Origin: Streptomyces atriruber
Lineage (GTDB): Bacteria; Actinomycetota; Actinomycetes; Streptomycetales; Streptomycetaceae
Length of the DNA: 64,000 nt
Direction of reading: 5' to 3'
NCBI RefSeq assembly: GCF_001418325.1
Contig: NZ_LIPN01000060.1
Span: 28,768 to 92,767 of the forward strand
Part shown: positions 19,501 to 26,403 of the stretch, in pieces
How the letters are laid out: the number at the start of each line of letters is the position of its first letter
Numbering within the stretch: the first letter of the stretch is position 1
Made by a program: the position numbers and the translations under genes
Notes under the pieces: generated by a model
The model's input: only the letters and a program-made list of their open reading frames with translations
The model's database searches: none
Told to the model about the DNA's origin: nothing

Positions 19501-21286
19501 GCATCCTGGTGCTCACCAGGCCGATCGCCTTCAGCGCCAGGAAGTCGGCGAACTCCAGCTCCATCGCGCCCGCGTACTCGCCGCGCGCGGCGTCGAAGGC
19601 GAGGAAGCCGCCACCCCGCACCACGCTCGTGTCGATCGAGAGGCCCGCGCCGCCGGGCGGTTTGAAGCCGAGCGACACGTCGAGCGGGCCGAGGTTCCCG
19701 TCCAGCCCCGGGCGTCCCTCGAACAGGGCGGTGAGGCCGACCTTGTCCACCACGGCCGTGACGGGCCCGAGTTGCGCCTTGAACGTCGCGCCGAGACCGA
19801 CCGGCACGGCACCGCCCGAGGGCGACACGGAGATGCTCAGGCTCTGCACCTCGACCGGACCGATCCGTCGGCCCACCGGGATCTGGAGCTCCAGATTCGA
19901 GGTGCCGCGGAAGTACAGGCCGTCGCGGTGCGAGACGCCGAGGGTCAGGTCGCCGCCGATGCGGAACCCGTCGGCGGGCAGGACGGCGGCGAGGAATCCG
20001 TCCGCGTCCTCACCCGCCTTGAACACGAACTCAAGCCCTTGGAGGTCGAACTCGGCGAAGACGTCCACCGGGTCGTCCTGGCCGCCGTCGATCCGGACGC
20101 CGCCCGTGCCCGAGAGCGCGCGGAACTGGAGCCGCGTACCGTCCGGGGTGCCCAGGAGCAGCACGGGCTGCCCGTCGGCGGCCATGCTCTCGGCCGTGAC
20201 CTCGATCGCACCCTTCGCGTGCCCGGGTGCGCCGCCCGACTCGAAGCCGGTGATCACGTCCACGCCCTCGCCGGGCCTGGCGAGGAGCGCCACTCCGCCC
20301 TGGAGGTCCAGCGCGCTGCGGACCGTGACGGCGATGCCGCACGCCAGCTCGAACCGGAGGCCGAGCGAGCCGGTCAGCGAGGGGAGCAGCGCGAGCCCCG
20401 GCGCCCCGCCGGTCACGGCCGGAGGCACCCGTACGAGCCGGACCGCGCCGCGCGCCCGCCCCTCGCCCTCGTCGCCGCCCACGGACTGGTCGAAGGCGGC
20501 GAAGGTGAGCGCGGTCGCCGTGGGGCCCAGCGGGTCCTGGCGCGGACCCTGCACCGCGGTCTGCGCGCCGTCGGACAGCGCCGCGATGCGCACGTCGAAG
20601 CCCATGGCCAGGAAGAGGTTGTCGAGCTGGGAGGCCAGCTCGTCGAAGTCGAGGTCGGGGCCGCCCCAGCCGTAGGCGTTCTGCAGCACGAGCGACGGAT
20701 CGTCGAGCACCTTGGGCACGTCGGCCACATCGAGCGTCATCCGGGTGTGGGACGGACGGCTGCCCGTGGGCGGCACGTAGGCCGTCTTGATGATCCCGAA
20801 CGCGCGCAGCCCGAAGCCCACGGAGGGGTGGAAGCGCTGGAGGTAGGTGATGACCAGATGGTCGAGGAGCTGCCGCGGGAACCGTTCGCGGAACCCGTCG
20901 GCCCGCAGATGCGCCGGGATGGCCGAGTCGGGAGCGTCGGCGATGGCGCGGATGGCGGTCACCAGGCCCTGGACGGCGGCGAGTACGCGGGCCGCGTCGT
21001 CGGCGGAGACGTCGGCGGCGCTCTCCGACTTGGCGGGCACCGAGGCGCGGAGTCCGGGCGCGCCCTCGTTGAGCCCGCCGTCGCCGAGGAGTCGGCGCAG
21101 GCTGTCGAAGAGCGTGTCCACGGCGGTGCCGAGCGCGCGCAGCGGGGCCGGGGGTTCGGCTGCCGTCCAGCCGAGTTCGTTCAGGAGGCCGACGAAGGCC
21201 TCGGGGGAGGCGACCGCCTCGCGCAGGGGCAGCAGCGCCTGCCCGATCTCGGCGACGAGCTTGTCGAAGGTGCCCTGTTCAGCCAT
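16514..21286 (-). CDS. DUF6603-like giant protein with C-terminal kelch propeller
   Basis: A 1590-residue protein. Residues 1 to ~250 are helical (AEQGTFDKLVAEIGQALLPL). Residues ~250-1000 are a long, glycine-rich, beta-repeat-like region with short amphipathic strands (LSLGLIIEIPGDIAVLGTLR, LRLGFGSFGIEGHLSFDALF, GFLFFSISANFDITWG); from memory this matches the family filed as DUF6603, function unknown. Residues ~1220-1590 form six kelch repeats (ALLAGG, VLAAGG, VLVVGG, VLVTGG, VLVIGG) homologous to the separate kelch protein two genes downstream. No signal peptide is present. The alternating hydrophobic strands could form an extended beta-solenoid or a lipid-binding sheet; that is inference. 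The ATG lies one base after the stop of the peptidase gene. Confidence 0.85.
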   Translation of the reverse strand: MAEQGTFDKLVAEIGQALLPLREAVASPEAFVGLLNELGWTAAEPPAPLRALGTAVDTLFDSLRRLLGDGGLNEGAPGLRASVPAKSESAADVSADDAARVLAAVQGLVTAIRAIADAPDSAIPAHLRADGFRERFPRQLLDHLVITYLQRFHPSVGFGLRAFGIIKTAYVPPTGSRPSHTRMTLDVADVPKVLDDPSLVLQNAYGWGGPDLDFDELASQLDNLFLAMGFDVRIAALSDGAQTAVQGPRQDPLGPTATALTFAAFDQSVGGDEGEGRARGAVRLVRVPPAVTGGAPGLALLPSLTGSLGLRFELACGIAVTVRSALDLQGGVALLARPGEGVDVITGFESGGAPGHAKGAIEVTAESMAADGQPVLLLGTPDGTRLQFRALSGTGGVRIDGGQDDPVDVFAEFDLQGLEFVFKAGEDADGFLAAVLPADGFRIGGDLTLGVSHRDGLYFRGTSNLELQIPVGRRIGPVEVQSLSISVSPSGGAVPVGLGATFKAQLGPVTAVVDKVGLTALFEGRPGLDGNLGPLDVSLGFKPPGGAGLSIDTSVVRGGGFLAFDAARGEYAGAMELEFADFLALKAIGLVSTRMPDGSKGFSLLVVLTADFGEGIQLGYGFTLLAVGGLIGLNRGMNLQALAEGIRTGSIESVMFPRDVIANAPRVLSDLNAFFPPEQGTFLIGPMAKIGWATPTLVSISLGLIIEIPGDIAVLGTLRATLPNLKLPLLDLRVDFFGALEPGKNRLWFEARLVDSHVLTMPLDGGMGILVAWGDNPDLVLTVGGFHPSYKAPPLPFPVPERVSLDILHRDRQLIRISGYFAITSNTVQFGSKAELRLGFGSFGIEGHLSFDALFQFNPFRFDIAISASVSLKAFGVGVFSIDLRFRLEGPAPWRAHGRGSIGFLFFSISANFDITWGESLTTTLPPVLVLPLLAAELRKTEGWQTRLPTGSGKPLVSLRQLPPSDDLVLHPLGTLSVQQRALPLNVRLDRVGPRRTADGKRFTVAPAPGSGLVRVSDTGDKFAMAQYQDMSDAAKLSSPAYETQDTGLELTAAAGTLASARVVRRSARYELHILDSAPAANGARGAADADGPGTEPPARLSAGRTKRFHSVSPAVFDGLLQGSSTSRSPLSRREALLRQPFATADTVRVADQRFVVAYVRSNVPALPPRTLGRGAAGAPVDFRNQATAADALADFVAADPALDGLLHVIPASEAAVAPFVPGTWADTGTLPTPVAQVDSVLLATGKALLAGGTGAAGTAVAATALFDPTAGVWTASVAMAAARRLHTVTRLSDGRVLAAGGRGADGTPLASAEVFDPPAVAWTRSGPMGAARFAHSATRLSGGRVLAAGGSAARGGGQGFGALRSAELFDPATGAWTATAPMNDARTGHQAVLLRDGRVLVVGGALPTGGPGDAALAHCELYDPASGTWSPTGSLHTARTSHQATLLPDGRVLVTGGEAVVAADGTFDPRALASAESYDPLSGTWTPAVPMPGGRARHRALLTRAGDVLVIGGTTGPGRTAGFRSVLAYDPAAGAWTRIAGLSQGRWSTAVAELGDDRVLVTGGIAAAGAAAPGPGPLQLAATGEALIP

Positions 21287-21287
21287 G

Positions 21288-23918
21288 TCATGCCCTCGGG
21301 TACTGGTGCGCGTCGAGCGGGGCGTGCTGGGCGGGATCGATGAGGTTGACGATCAGCCACTTGCAGAGGAAGCAGAACATGCCCCGCAGGTCCGCGTCGT
21401 TGGTCGTGCCCTTGTCCTGGCCGCGCATCTTGCACTCGCCCGACGCCCGGTAGAAGCCGCCGGCGAAGTGGTTGCCGCCTTCGAAGATCCCCACCATCTG
21501 GTACGCGAACTTCGGTGGCACGAAGCCCGGTATGCCGATGGGCAGATCCGTCTCCTCCTCCCGCTTCCCGAACGGCTTCGTGGTGTCCCGGTTCCTGTTC
21601 AGCGGGCCGTGGCTGCGCTGGTTCGCGGGGGCGGGGTCGGCGACGAAGTCCCGTACCTTCTTGTCCACCACGAAGACCGGAAGCCCCGAGAGGTCGGTCC
21701 GCTGGACGAAGACCGCCGAGCCCTTCTTGAAGACCGGCAGCTGAGCGACGGGTCCCGGGGTCTGGAGGAAGAGGGTGCCCTGCTTCTCGTCGGGCCTGGT
21801 GGCGATGGTCAGGTTGGCCAGCACGTCACTGGGCGTCGCCTTCAGCGGAAGCTGCCGGTTGTCGGCACCCGTCGAGAAGTCGTGCACGGTCACCTTGGCG
21901 TTGTCCTGCCACGCCTGGACCCATTTCGCGATGTCGGCGGTGCCGACCGTGACTTCGAAGATGTCGGACACCAACGGCACCGAGGGCACCAGGAGTTTCC
22001 CGGATACGCGCATCCGCGGCACGGCGAACCATTTGATCTTGTCGGGGTTGAGCTTGCGGTCCTGCGGGGGCGCTCCCTGGTGCAGGAAGGTGAGCTTTGC
22101 CAGATTGTCGAACGGCAGGTCGCGGGTGGGGTCGTTGTCCCCCTGCTGGTCGCCCCCGAAGTCCTCGTACTCGTCTCCCAGGTTGAAGGAGTGGGCGAAC
22201 TCGTGGGCCACCTTGTTGACGAGGTGGTCGATCTCGGTGATGCCCAGGGGATTCGTCGGCAGGACGGGCGGCGGTGTCCTTGTCCGCACCGGCCTGGCCC
22301 CCGGCACGGCGGAGAACTCGACTTTCCCCTGCCGGCCCACTGTCGAGGCCGTCAGAGTGCCCCGGTTGAAGGCCGTGCCGCCGAGGAGCGGGTCGTACGC
22401 GATGATCGCGACCATCCCCCGGCTCTTGCGGAATTTGGTGTCGTCGGGCACCCAGTTCTTCCCGATGGGAGGGTTCGGCGGCTCGGAAAGACGGAGCCCC
22501 TCCAGATATCCGAGAACGAAGTCTCCCGGATTCGTCGCGTTGCTGTTCGCGTACACCTCGGGAGCGTGCCTGCGCGGATCGAGTTCCAGCGTCTGATGCC
22601 CGTCGACCCGGTAGAACTCATAGACCCGGTCGATGAATTCCTTCAGATTCGGCGCGTTCGGCGTATCGCTCGCAGGAGGCTGGACCGCGGGCTCCCCCTG
22701 GCCGTTGAACCTGCTCCGGTCGGCCCGGCGGCGTCCCAGATACAGTCCGTAGAAGGTGTCCGACGCCTCGATGAATCCCTCCGCCTGGTGCTCCTTCCAG
22801 GTCGCGATCACCAGATCGGTCGCCTTGCCCTCGACGAAGTCGGTCAGGCCCTGGCCCTTCCAGAGGTCCCTCAACTGCTGTGGACTCCGGCTCTCCCCAC
22901 GTTGGGGAAGGCCCACGCGCTCGACCAGTTGCTGGACGCTGTAGCTGTTCTCCGGAAAGCCGCTCTGATCCGACTCGGGAATGCGCCGGCCGATGAAGTC
23001 GCGTCCCGCCTGTCCGGCCCTGTCCACGACGCGGGGACCGCAGGTGACGAGCTGCTGCTCGGACGGCTCGAACACGGAGAAGACGTTGAAGCTCTTGCTC
23101 AGCAGTCCGTACGGCTGATGCCGCGGCTTCTCGAACATGTCGCGCACGGTGCGCTGGACGATTCTGTCGAACAGCTGGGCGTCCTTGGCCTCGAATCCCT
23201 CCGCTACGAAGACCATGTTGACCTGGTCCTCGTGGTTCACCACGTCCGTGGCCCTGACCCGCTTCAGCGTGGTCCGCGGCTTCGCGTGGTCGACCACGCG
23301 CACCGGCAGGGTGTTGCTGATGGCCGTGCCCTTGAGCGTTCCCGAGACGGTCACCGGAGCCGTCGTCTCCGCCGTTCCCCGCAGCCTTCCCCGCGGAGCG
23401 ATCACGACGTTCGGACTCGGCGACGTCAGATCGATGTAATCGTGGCCCGTGATGTCGCCGACCGCGTCGGTGCCTGCCGCCGGGTGTTCGCTGAACCGGG
23501 CGTACAGCGAAGGCTGTGCGTGTGCGAAATTGCTGTCCTTCGTCGTCGTGATGGATTTGTTTCCGAACCACCAGTCCTCGATCTTCTCGTGCACCTGGAG
23601 CCTGCCCACGACCACCCCGAAGCCGCCGTTGACGGTGATCTGGAAGAGATAGACACCCGGCTCGGTGGCCGTGACGATTCCGGAATTGCTGACCGAAGGA
23701 AGATTCGTGAGCCGACTTCCCGTCGGGTGATACGGCGCGAAGAAGTGGAAAACGCTGCCGTTCGTCCGGTCCGTCAGCACGAACGGCTTGGGCGCGGCCT
23801 CGGAGAAAGTACGGCTGAAAACCTGAATCTTGAGCGGGAGATTTCCGGTGAGCACGAGGTGCAGATCAAGGTGCGGAAACACCGGAAGATCCGCAGTGAT
23901 GGGAACCGTACTCGACAT
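21288..23918 (-). CDS. M64-family (IgA protease-type) zinc metallopeptidase
   Basis: An 876-residue protein and the first gene of the giant operon. The zinc site HEFAHSFNLGDEY, with HExxH near residue 571, and the preceding VFVAEGFEAKDAQLFD are typical of peptidase family M64, as is the closing part with GGNHFAGGFYRASGECKMRG and the cysteines of FCFLCKW. The first ~250 residues are beta-rich (LYLFQ-type strands, VTVSGTLKGTAIS) and resemble carbohydrate- or protein-binding modules. Described M64 members are secreted, but no signal peptide is visible here (MSSTVPITADLPVFPHLDLH), so the enzyme may stay inside the cell or be exported another way. Ribosome site CGGGAGCGA precedes ATG 23918. The third codon positions look less GC-rich than in neighbouring genes. 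Confidence 0.85.
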   Translation of the reverse strand: MSSTVPITADLPVFPHLDLHLVLTGNLPLKIQVFSRTFSEAAPKPFVLTDRTNGSVFHFFAPYHPTGSRLTNLPSVSNSGIVTATEPGVYLFQITVNGGFGVVVGRLQVHEKIEDWWFGNKSITTTKDSNFAHAQPSLYARFSEHPAAGTDAVGDITGHDYIDLTSPSPNVVIAPRGRLRGTAETTAPVTVSGTLKGTAISNTLPVRVVDHAKPRTTLKRVRATDVVNHEDQVNMVFVAEGFEAKDAQLFDRIVQRTVRDMFEKPRHQPYGLLSKSFNVFSVFEPSEQQLVTCGPRVVDRAGQAGRDFIGRRIPESDQSGFPENSYSVQQLVERVGLPQRGESRSPQQLRDLWKGQGLTDFVEGKATDLVIATWKEHQAEGFIEASDTFYGLYLGRRRADRSRFNGQGEPAVQPPASDTPNAPNLKEFIDRVYEFYRVDGHQTLELDPRRHAPEVYANSNATNPGDFVLGYLEGLRLSEPPNPPIGKNWVPDDTKFRKSRGMVAIIAYDPLLGGTAFNRGTLTASTVGRQGKVEFSAVPGARPVRTRTPPPVLPTNPLGITEIDHLVNKVAHEFAHSFNLGDEYEDFGGDQQGDNDPTRDLPFDNLAKLTFLHQGAPPQDRKLNPDKIKWFAVPRMRVSGKLLVPSVPLVSDIFEVTVGTADIAKWVQAWQDNAKVTVHDFSTGADNRQLPLKATPSDVLANLTIATRPDEKQGTLFLQTPGPVAQLPVFKKGSAVFVQRTDLSGLPVFVVDKKVRDFVADPAPANQRSHGPLNRNRDTTKPFGKREEETDLPIGIPGFVPPKFAYQMVGIFEGGNHFAGGFYRASGECKMRGQDKGTTNDADLRGMFCFLCKWLIVNLIDPAQHAPLDAHQYPRA

Positions 23919-24154
23919 GATCGCTCCCGGCGGTCGATCTTACGGACGGCGAAGGGTTCCGATCCTCCCACCGCCCTCAGATCAACAGAAGAGCTAATGC
24001 GGCGTTGTTTGAATATTCGGCAAGGCCGGGAAACGTCTTTGCCTGGAATTTATCGCTCCAGTCGGAACAGAACACTCATTCAACAGCGCTATGAGCTGCC
24101 TGCCTCGTGCACGGCGCCCCTCCCGGCAGGGCTGGGCGAGGCCCACCACTTCTG
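23919..24154 (-). promoter_or_regulatory. Leader and probable promoter region of the giant operon
   Basis: A 236-base region without a credible gene and one of the more AT-rich pockets in the window, especially 23985-24095 (TTTGAATATTCGG, GGAATTTATCGCTCC). As the only sizeable gap before the seven-gene operon it must carry its promoter. I see no convincing -35/-10 pair or palindrome, so no precise site is claimed. The 3' end of the LysR gene lies at its far edge. Confidence 0.5.
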
Positions 24155-25003
24155 TCAGGAGCCCTGAGGCTTCGACCCCACCGCCGCGGCCACGAACGCC
24201 GCGACCAGAGGCCGACGGTCCCGCTCGTTCCAGGCGAGCACCAGGCGGCTGGGCGGCGCGTCGGTCACCGGCACGCAGGCCAGGCCCTGCGGGACCGGCT
24301 CGACCAGGGAGCGGGGCAGCACGCCGACCATCCGGCTCACGGTGATCATGTGGAGCATCTGGGTCACGTCCGCGACCTCGGGCCCGGTGCCGTCGCCCCC
24401 GGGCACCCCTTTCCAGCGGGGCAGCGCCTCACCCGCCAGATCGGACATCCGCACGGAGGCGTGCCCGGCCAGCCGGTGCCCGCAGGGGACGATCGCCACG
24501 CGGTCCTCGGCGTGCAGCGTCTCGTGGGCCAGGCCGTCGAGGTCGTCGAACGGCGCGTAGAGCAGGCCGACATCGGCCCGGCCGTCGTGGAGGAAGTCGG
24601 CGCGGTCGGCCGGACCGCTGAACAGGATGTCCACCCGGCGGGCGTCGGGCCGACGGGCGTACTCGGCCAGGATCCCGGACAGCAGCCCGGCGTCGCCGCC
24701 CGGCTTGAGCACCAGCCGCAGATGGTCGTGCGCCTCGCCGGCGCGCCTGGCGTGCCGGACGGCGGCGCTGACGGCGTTGAGCGCGTGCCGTCCGTGTTCC
24801 CGCAAGGCCTCCCCGGCGGGGGTGAGCTCTACGTGCCTGCTGGACCGGATGAACAGGGGCACACCGAGTCGGCTCTCGATGCGCCGGATCGCCTTCGAGA
24901 GCGCCGGCTGGGCGATCGAGAGCCGGACCGCGGCCCGGCCGAAGTGCAGCTCGTCGGCGAGCGCGACGAAGTACTCGAGCTCGCGCGTCTCCAGTTCAAC
25001 CAT
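24155..25003 (-). CDS. LysR-family transcriptional regulator
   Basis: A 282-residue LysR regulator of normal length. The N-terminal winged helix is clear (LEYFVALADELHFGRAAVRL, then QPALSKAIRRIESRLGVPLF), followed by a two-lobed effector-binding domain from about residue 90 (LRLVLKPGGDAGLLSGILAE). It is divergent from the small A/B-barrel gene across 69 bases, the usual arrangement for a LysR regulator and its target. GCCGAATGCCGAACGG in that gap has a loosely dyadic look, but no strong T-N11-A box can be defined. No clear ribosome site precedes ATG 25003. The effector is unknown. It reads away from the giant operon's promoter region and there is no evidence that it controls it. Confidence 0.92.
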   Translation of the reverse strand: MVELETRELEYFVALADELHFGRAAVRLSIAQPALSKAIRRIESRLGVPLFIRSSRHVELTPAGEALREHGRHALNAVSAAVRHARRAGEAHDHLRLVLKPGGDAGLLSGILAEYARRPDARRVDILFSGPADRADFLHDGRADVGLLYAPFDDLDGLAHETLHAEDRVAIVPCGHRLAGHASVRMSDLAGEALPRWKGVPGGDGTGPEVADVTQMLHMITVSRMVGVLPRSLVEPVPQGLACVPVTDAPPSRLVLAWNERDRRPLVAAFVAAAVGSKPQGS

Positions 25004-25072
25004 GCCGTGAGGTTATCGCCGAATGCCGAACGGATCTTGGACGCGAAGGCGGACGCCCTTGAGAATTGCCCC

Positions 25073-25390
25073 ATGATTCACCACACGATGATCGTCTCCT
25101 TCGACCGGTCCCTGCCCGCCGAGGAGCTCGACCAATACCTGACAGACATCGAACAGGCCATGCTCGACTCCGACACCGTGCTGTCGGTCGCGGTACGCCG
25201 TCACATCCCCGTCCCCGGCGAGGAAGCCATCCCGGCGCTCGTCGCGACCGCCATCGTGCAGGTCGCCGTGGCCGACACCGACGCGCTGGCGAAGGCGTTC
25301 GCCGCACCCGGCCTGCACGAGGTCATCGACCACTGGCAGTCGCGGCACCCGTACAAGGTCGCCTGGGCGAACCACGAGCCGCTGACGTGA
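25073..25390 (+). CDS. Small Dabb-like (stress-responsive A/B barrel) protein
   Basis: A 105-residue soluble protein starting MIHHTMIVSFDRSLPAEELD. The early His-His pair, the alternating strand, the acidic helix and the closing VIDHWQSRHPYKVAWANHEP resemble the ferredoxin-like dimeric A/B-barrel proteins (Dabb and antibiotic-monooxygenase superfamily), which bind or oxidise small aromatic ligands. No catalytic residue can be assigned. The start is ATG 25073; no good ribosome site is seen, and the transcript could be nearly leaderless. It is divergent from the LysR regulator and is its most likely target. Confidence 0.7.
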   Translation: MIHHTMIVSFDRSLPAEELDQYLTDIEQAMLDSDTVLSVAVRRHIPVPGEEAIPALVATAIVQVAVADTDALAKAFAAPGLHEVIDHWQSRHPYKVAWANHEPLT

Positions 25391-25496
25391 AGCGGCCTGA
25401 AGCGGCGTGAAACCGTGTGATCCGGCATGAACGCCGTTGGCCCGACCGGGAGCACTGACTAAGATCCCCAGAAGGCCAGTTGTCACGGGGGGACAC

Positions 25497-25913
25497 ATGT
25501 CGGCGGGGCTGGACGAGGGCCGGATGCGGCATCTGGAGCTGATCCAGACGATCGTGACCCGGATGGGCAACAACTCCTTCCTCATAAAGGGGTGGTCGCT
25601 GACGGTGACGGGCGCCCTGCTCGCCTACGCCGTCGGGAACGACAAGAGCGCCATCGCACTGGTGGGGTTCGTACCGGTGCTGGCCTTCTGGGCCCTGGAC
25701 GGCTACTTCCTCTATCAGGAGCGGCTGTTCCGTCGCCTCTACGACCGGGTGCGCAAAGCCACTCCCGCCGACGCGATCGAACCGTTCGCCATGGACGTGA
25801 GGCCGGGCAGGGAGAAGGCAGGTGTCCTGAAAGCCGCAGCCTCCTTCACCCTGTCCGGCTTCTACGGAGGCCTCGTCCTGGCCCAGGCGTTCGCACTCAT
25901 CTTCGTGCTGTGA
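25497..25913 (+). CDS. Small membrane protein of unknown function
   Basis: A 138-residue protein with a hydrophilic N-terminus (MRHLELIQTIVTRMGNNSFL), a transmembrane pair at about residues 32-66 (GWSLTVTGALLAYAV, and ALVGFVPVLAFWAL), an acidic/basic cytoplasmic section with YQERLFRRLYDRVR, and a last hydrophobic helix (GFYGGLVLAQAFALIFVL). From memory this NNSFLIKGW...FWALDGYFL...RLYD pattern is a recurring bacterial family without a firm function. Start ATG 25497 follows CGGGGGGA. The gene ends eight bases before the convergent HIT gene. It lies next to the TIR genes but in a separate transcript, so a functional link is only a possibility. Confidence 0.78.
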   Translation: MSAGLDEGRMRHLELIQTIVTRMGNNSFLIKGWSLTVTGALLAYAVGNDKSAIALVGFVPVLAFWALDGYFLYQERLFRRLYDRVRKATPADAIEPFAMDVRPGREKAGVLKAAASFTLSGFYGGLVLAQAFALIFVL

Positions 25914-25921
25914 GCGCTCCG

Positions 25922-26368
25922 CTATTCGTACTTCGAGTCCAGTGCCGCACGCAGGCGACGCACCGAGTCGTCGAGCAGATCCGCGTCCGTCTCGGCCGCC
26001 TCGGGCCACAGCCGCGGCATCCTGTCGCCCGTGAAGCGCGGCACGACATGGACGTGGAGGTGGAACACGGACTGGGTGGCGACCGCGCCGGACGACTGGA
26101 TGACGTTCAGTCCCTCGGGGCGGTGAGCCGCCCGGACCGCGTGGGCGGCCCTGAGCACCGCCGTCCCGACGGCCGCCGCCGTCGCCTCGTCCAGTCCCCA
26201 GATGTCCGCGACATGACGCCGGGGCACGACGAGGACGTGCCCGGGGTGGACCGGGTTGAGGGGAAGAAGGGTGAGGGTCTCCGCGGCCCGGGCGACGATA
26301 CGGGCCGGTCGGGTCCCTGCGTCGACCCCGCAGAAGACGCAGTCGGGGTCGTGGTGTTCGGCGCTCAT
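25922..26368 (-). CDS. HIT-family nucleotide hydrolase/transferase
   Basis: A 148-residue histidine-triad protein. The catalytic motif HLHVHVVPR sits near residue 103, preceded by NVIQSSG and by the first-strand signature PGHVLVVPRRHVADIWGL. An N-terminal CVFCGV is the zinc-like cysteine pair seen in Fhit/HINT-type actinobacterial enzymes. Such proteins cleave nucleoside phosphoramidates or dinucleoside polyphosphates. The start is ATG 26368. It is the last gene of the minus-strand set headed by the two TIR-containing genes, 35 bases after the STAND-TIR stop. A nucleotide hydrolase behind TIR domains, which often consume NAD, is suggestive, but co-transcription is not proven. Confidence 0.9.
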   Translation of the reverse strand: MSAEHHDPDCVFCGVDAGTRPARIVARAAETLTLLPLNPVHPGHVLVVPRRHVADIWGLDEATAAAVGTAVLRAAHAVRAAHRPEGLNVIQSSGAVATQSVFHLHVHVVPRFTGDRMPRLWPEAAETDADLLDDSVRRLRAALDSKYE

Positions 26369-26403
26369 GGGGCGAACGATAGGCGCGAGGAGCGGTCTGG
26401 CCC

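Noticed and set aside
4994..23918. Contractile injection system, type VI secretion or prophage tail
   Set aside because: No sheath, tube, baseplate, spike, AAA+ ClpV-like, terminase, portal or capsid motif was found in these proteins; size and coupling alone do not justify the label.
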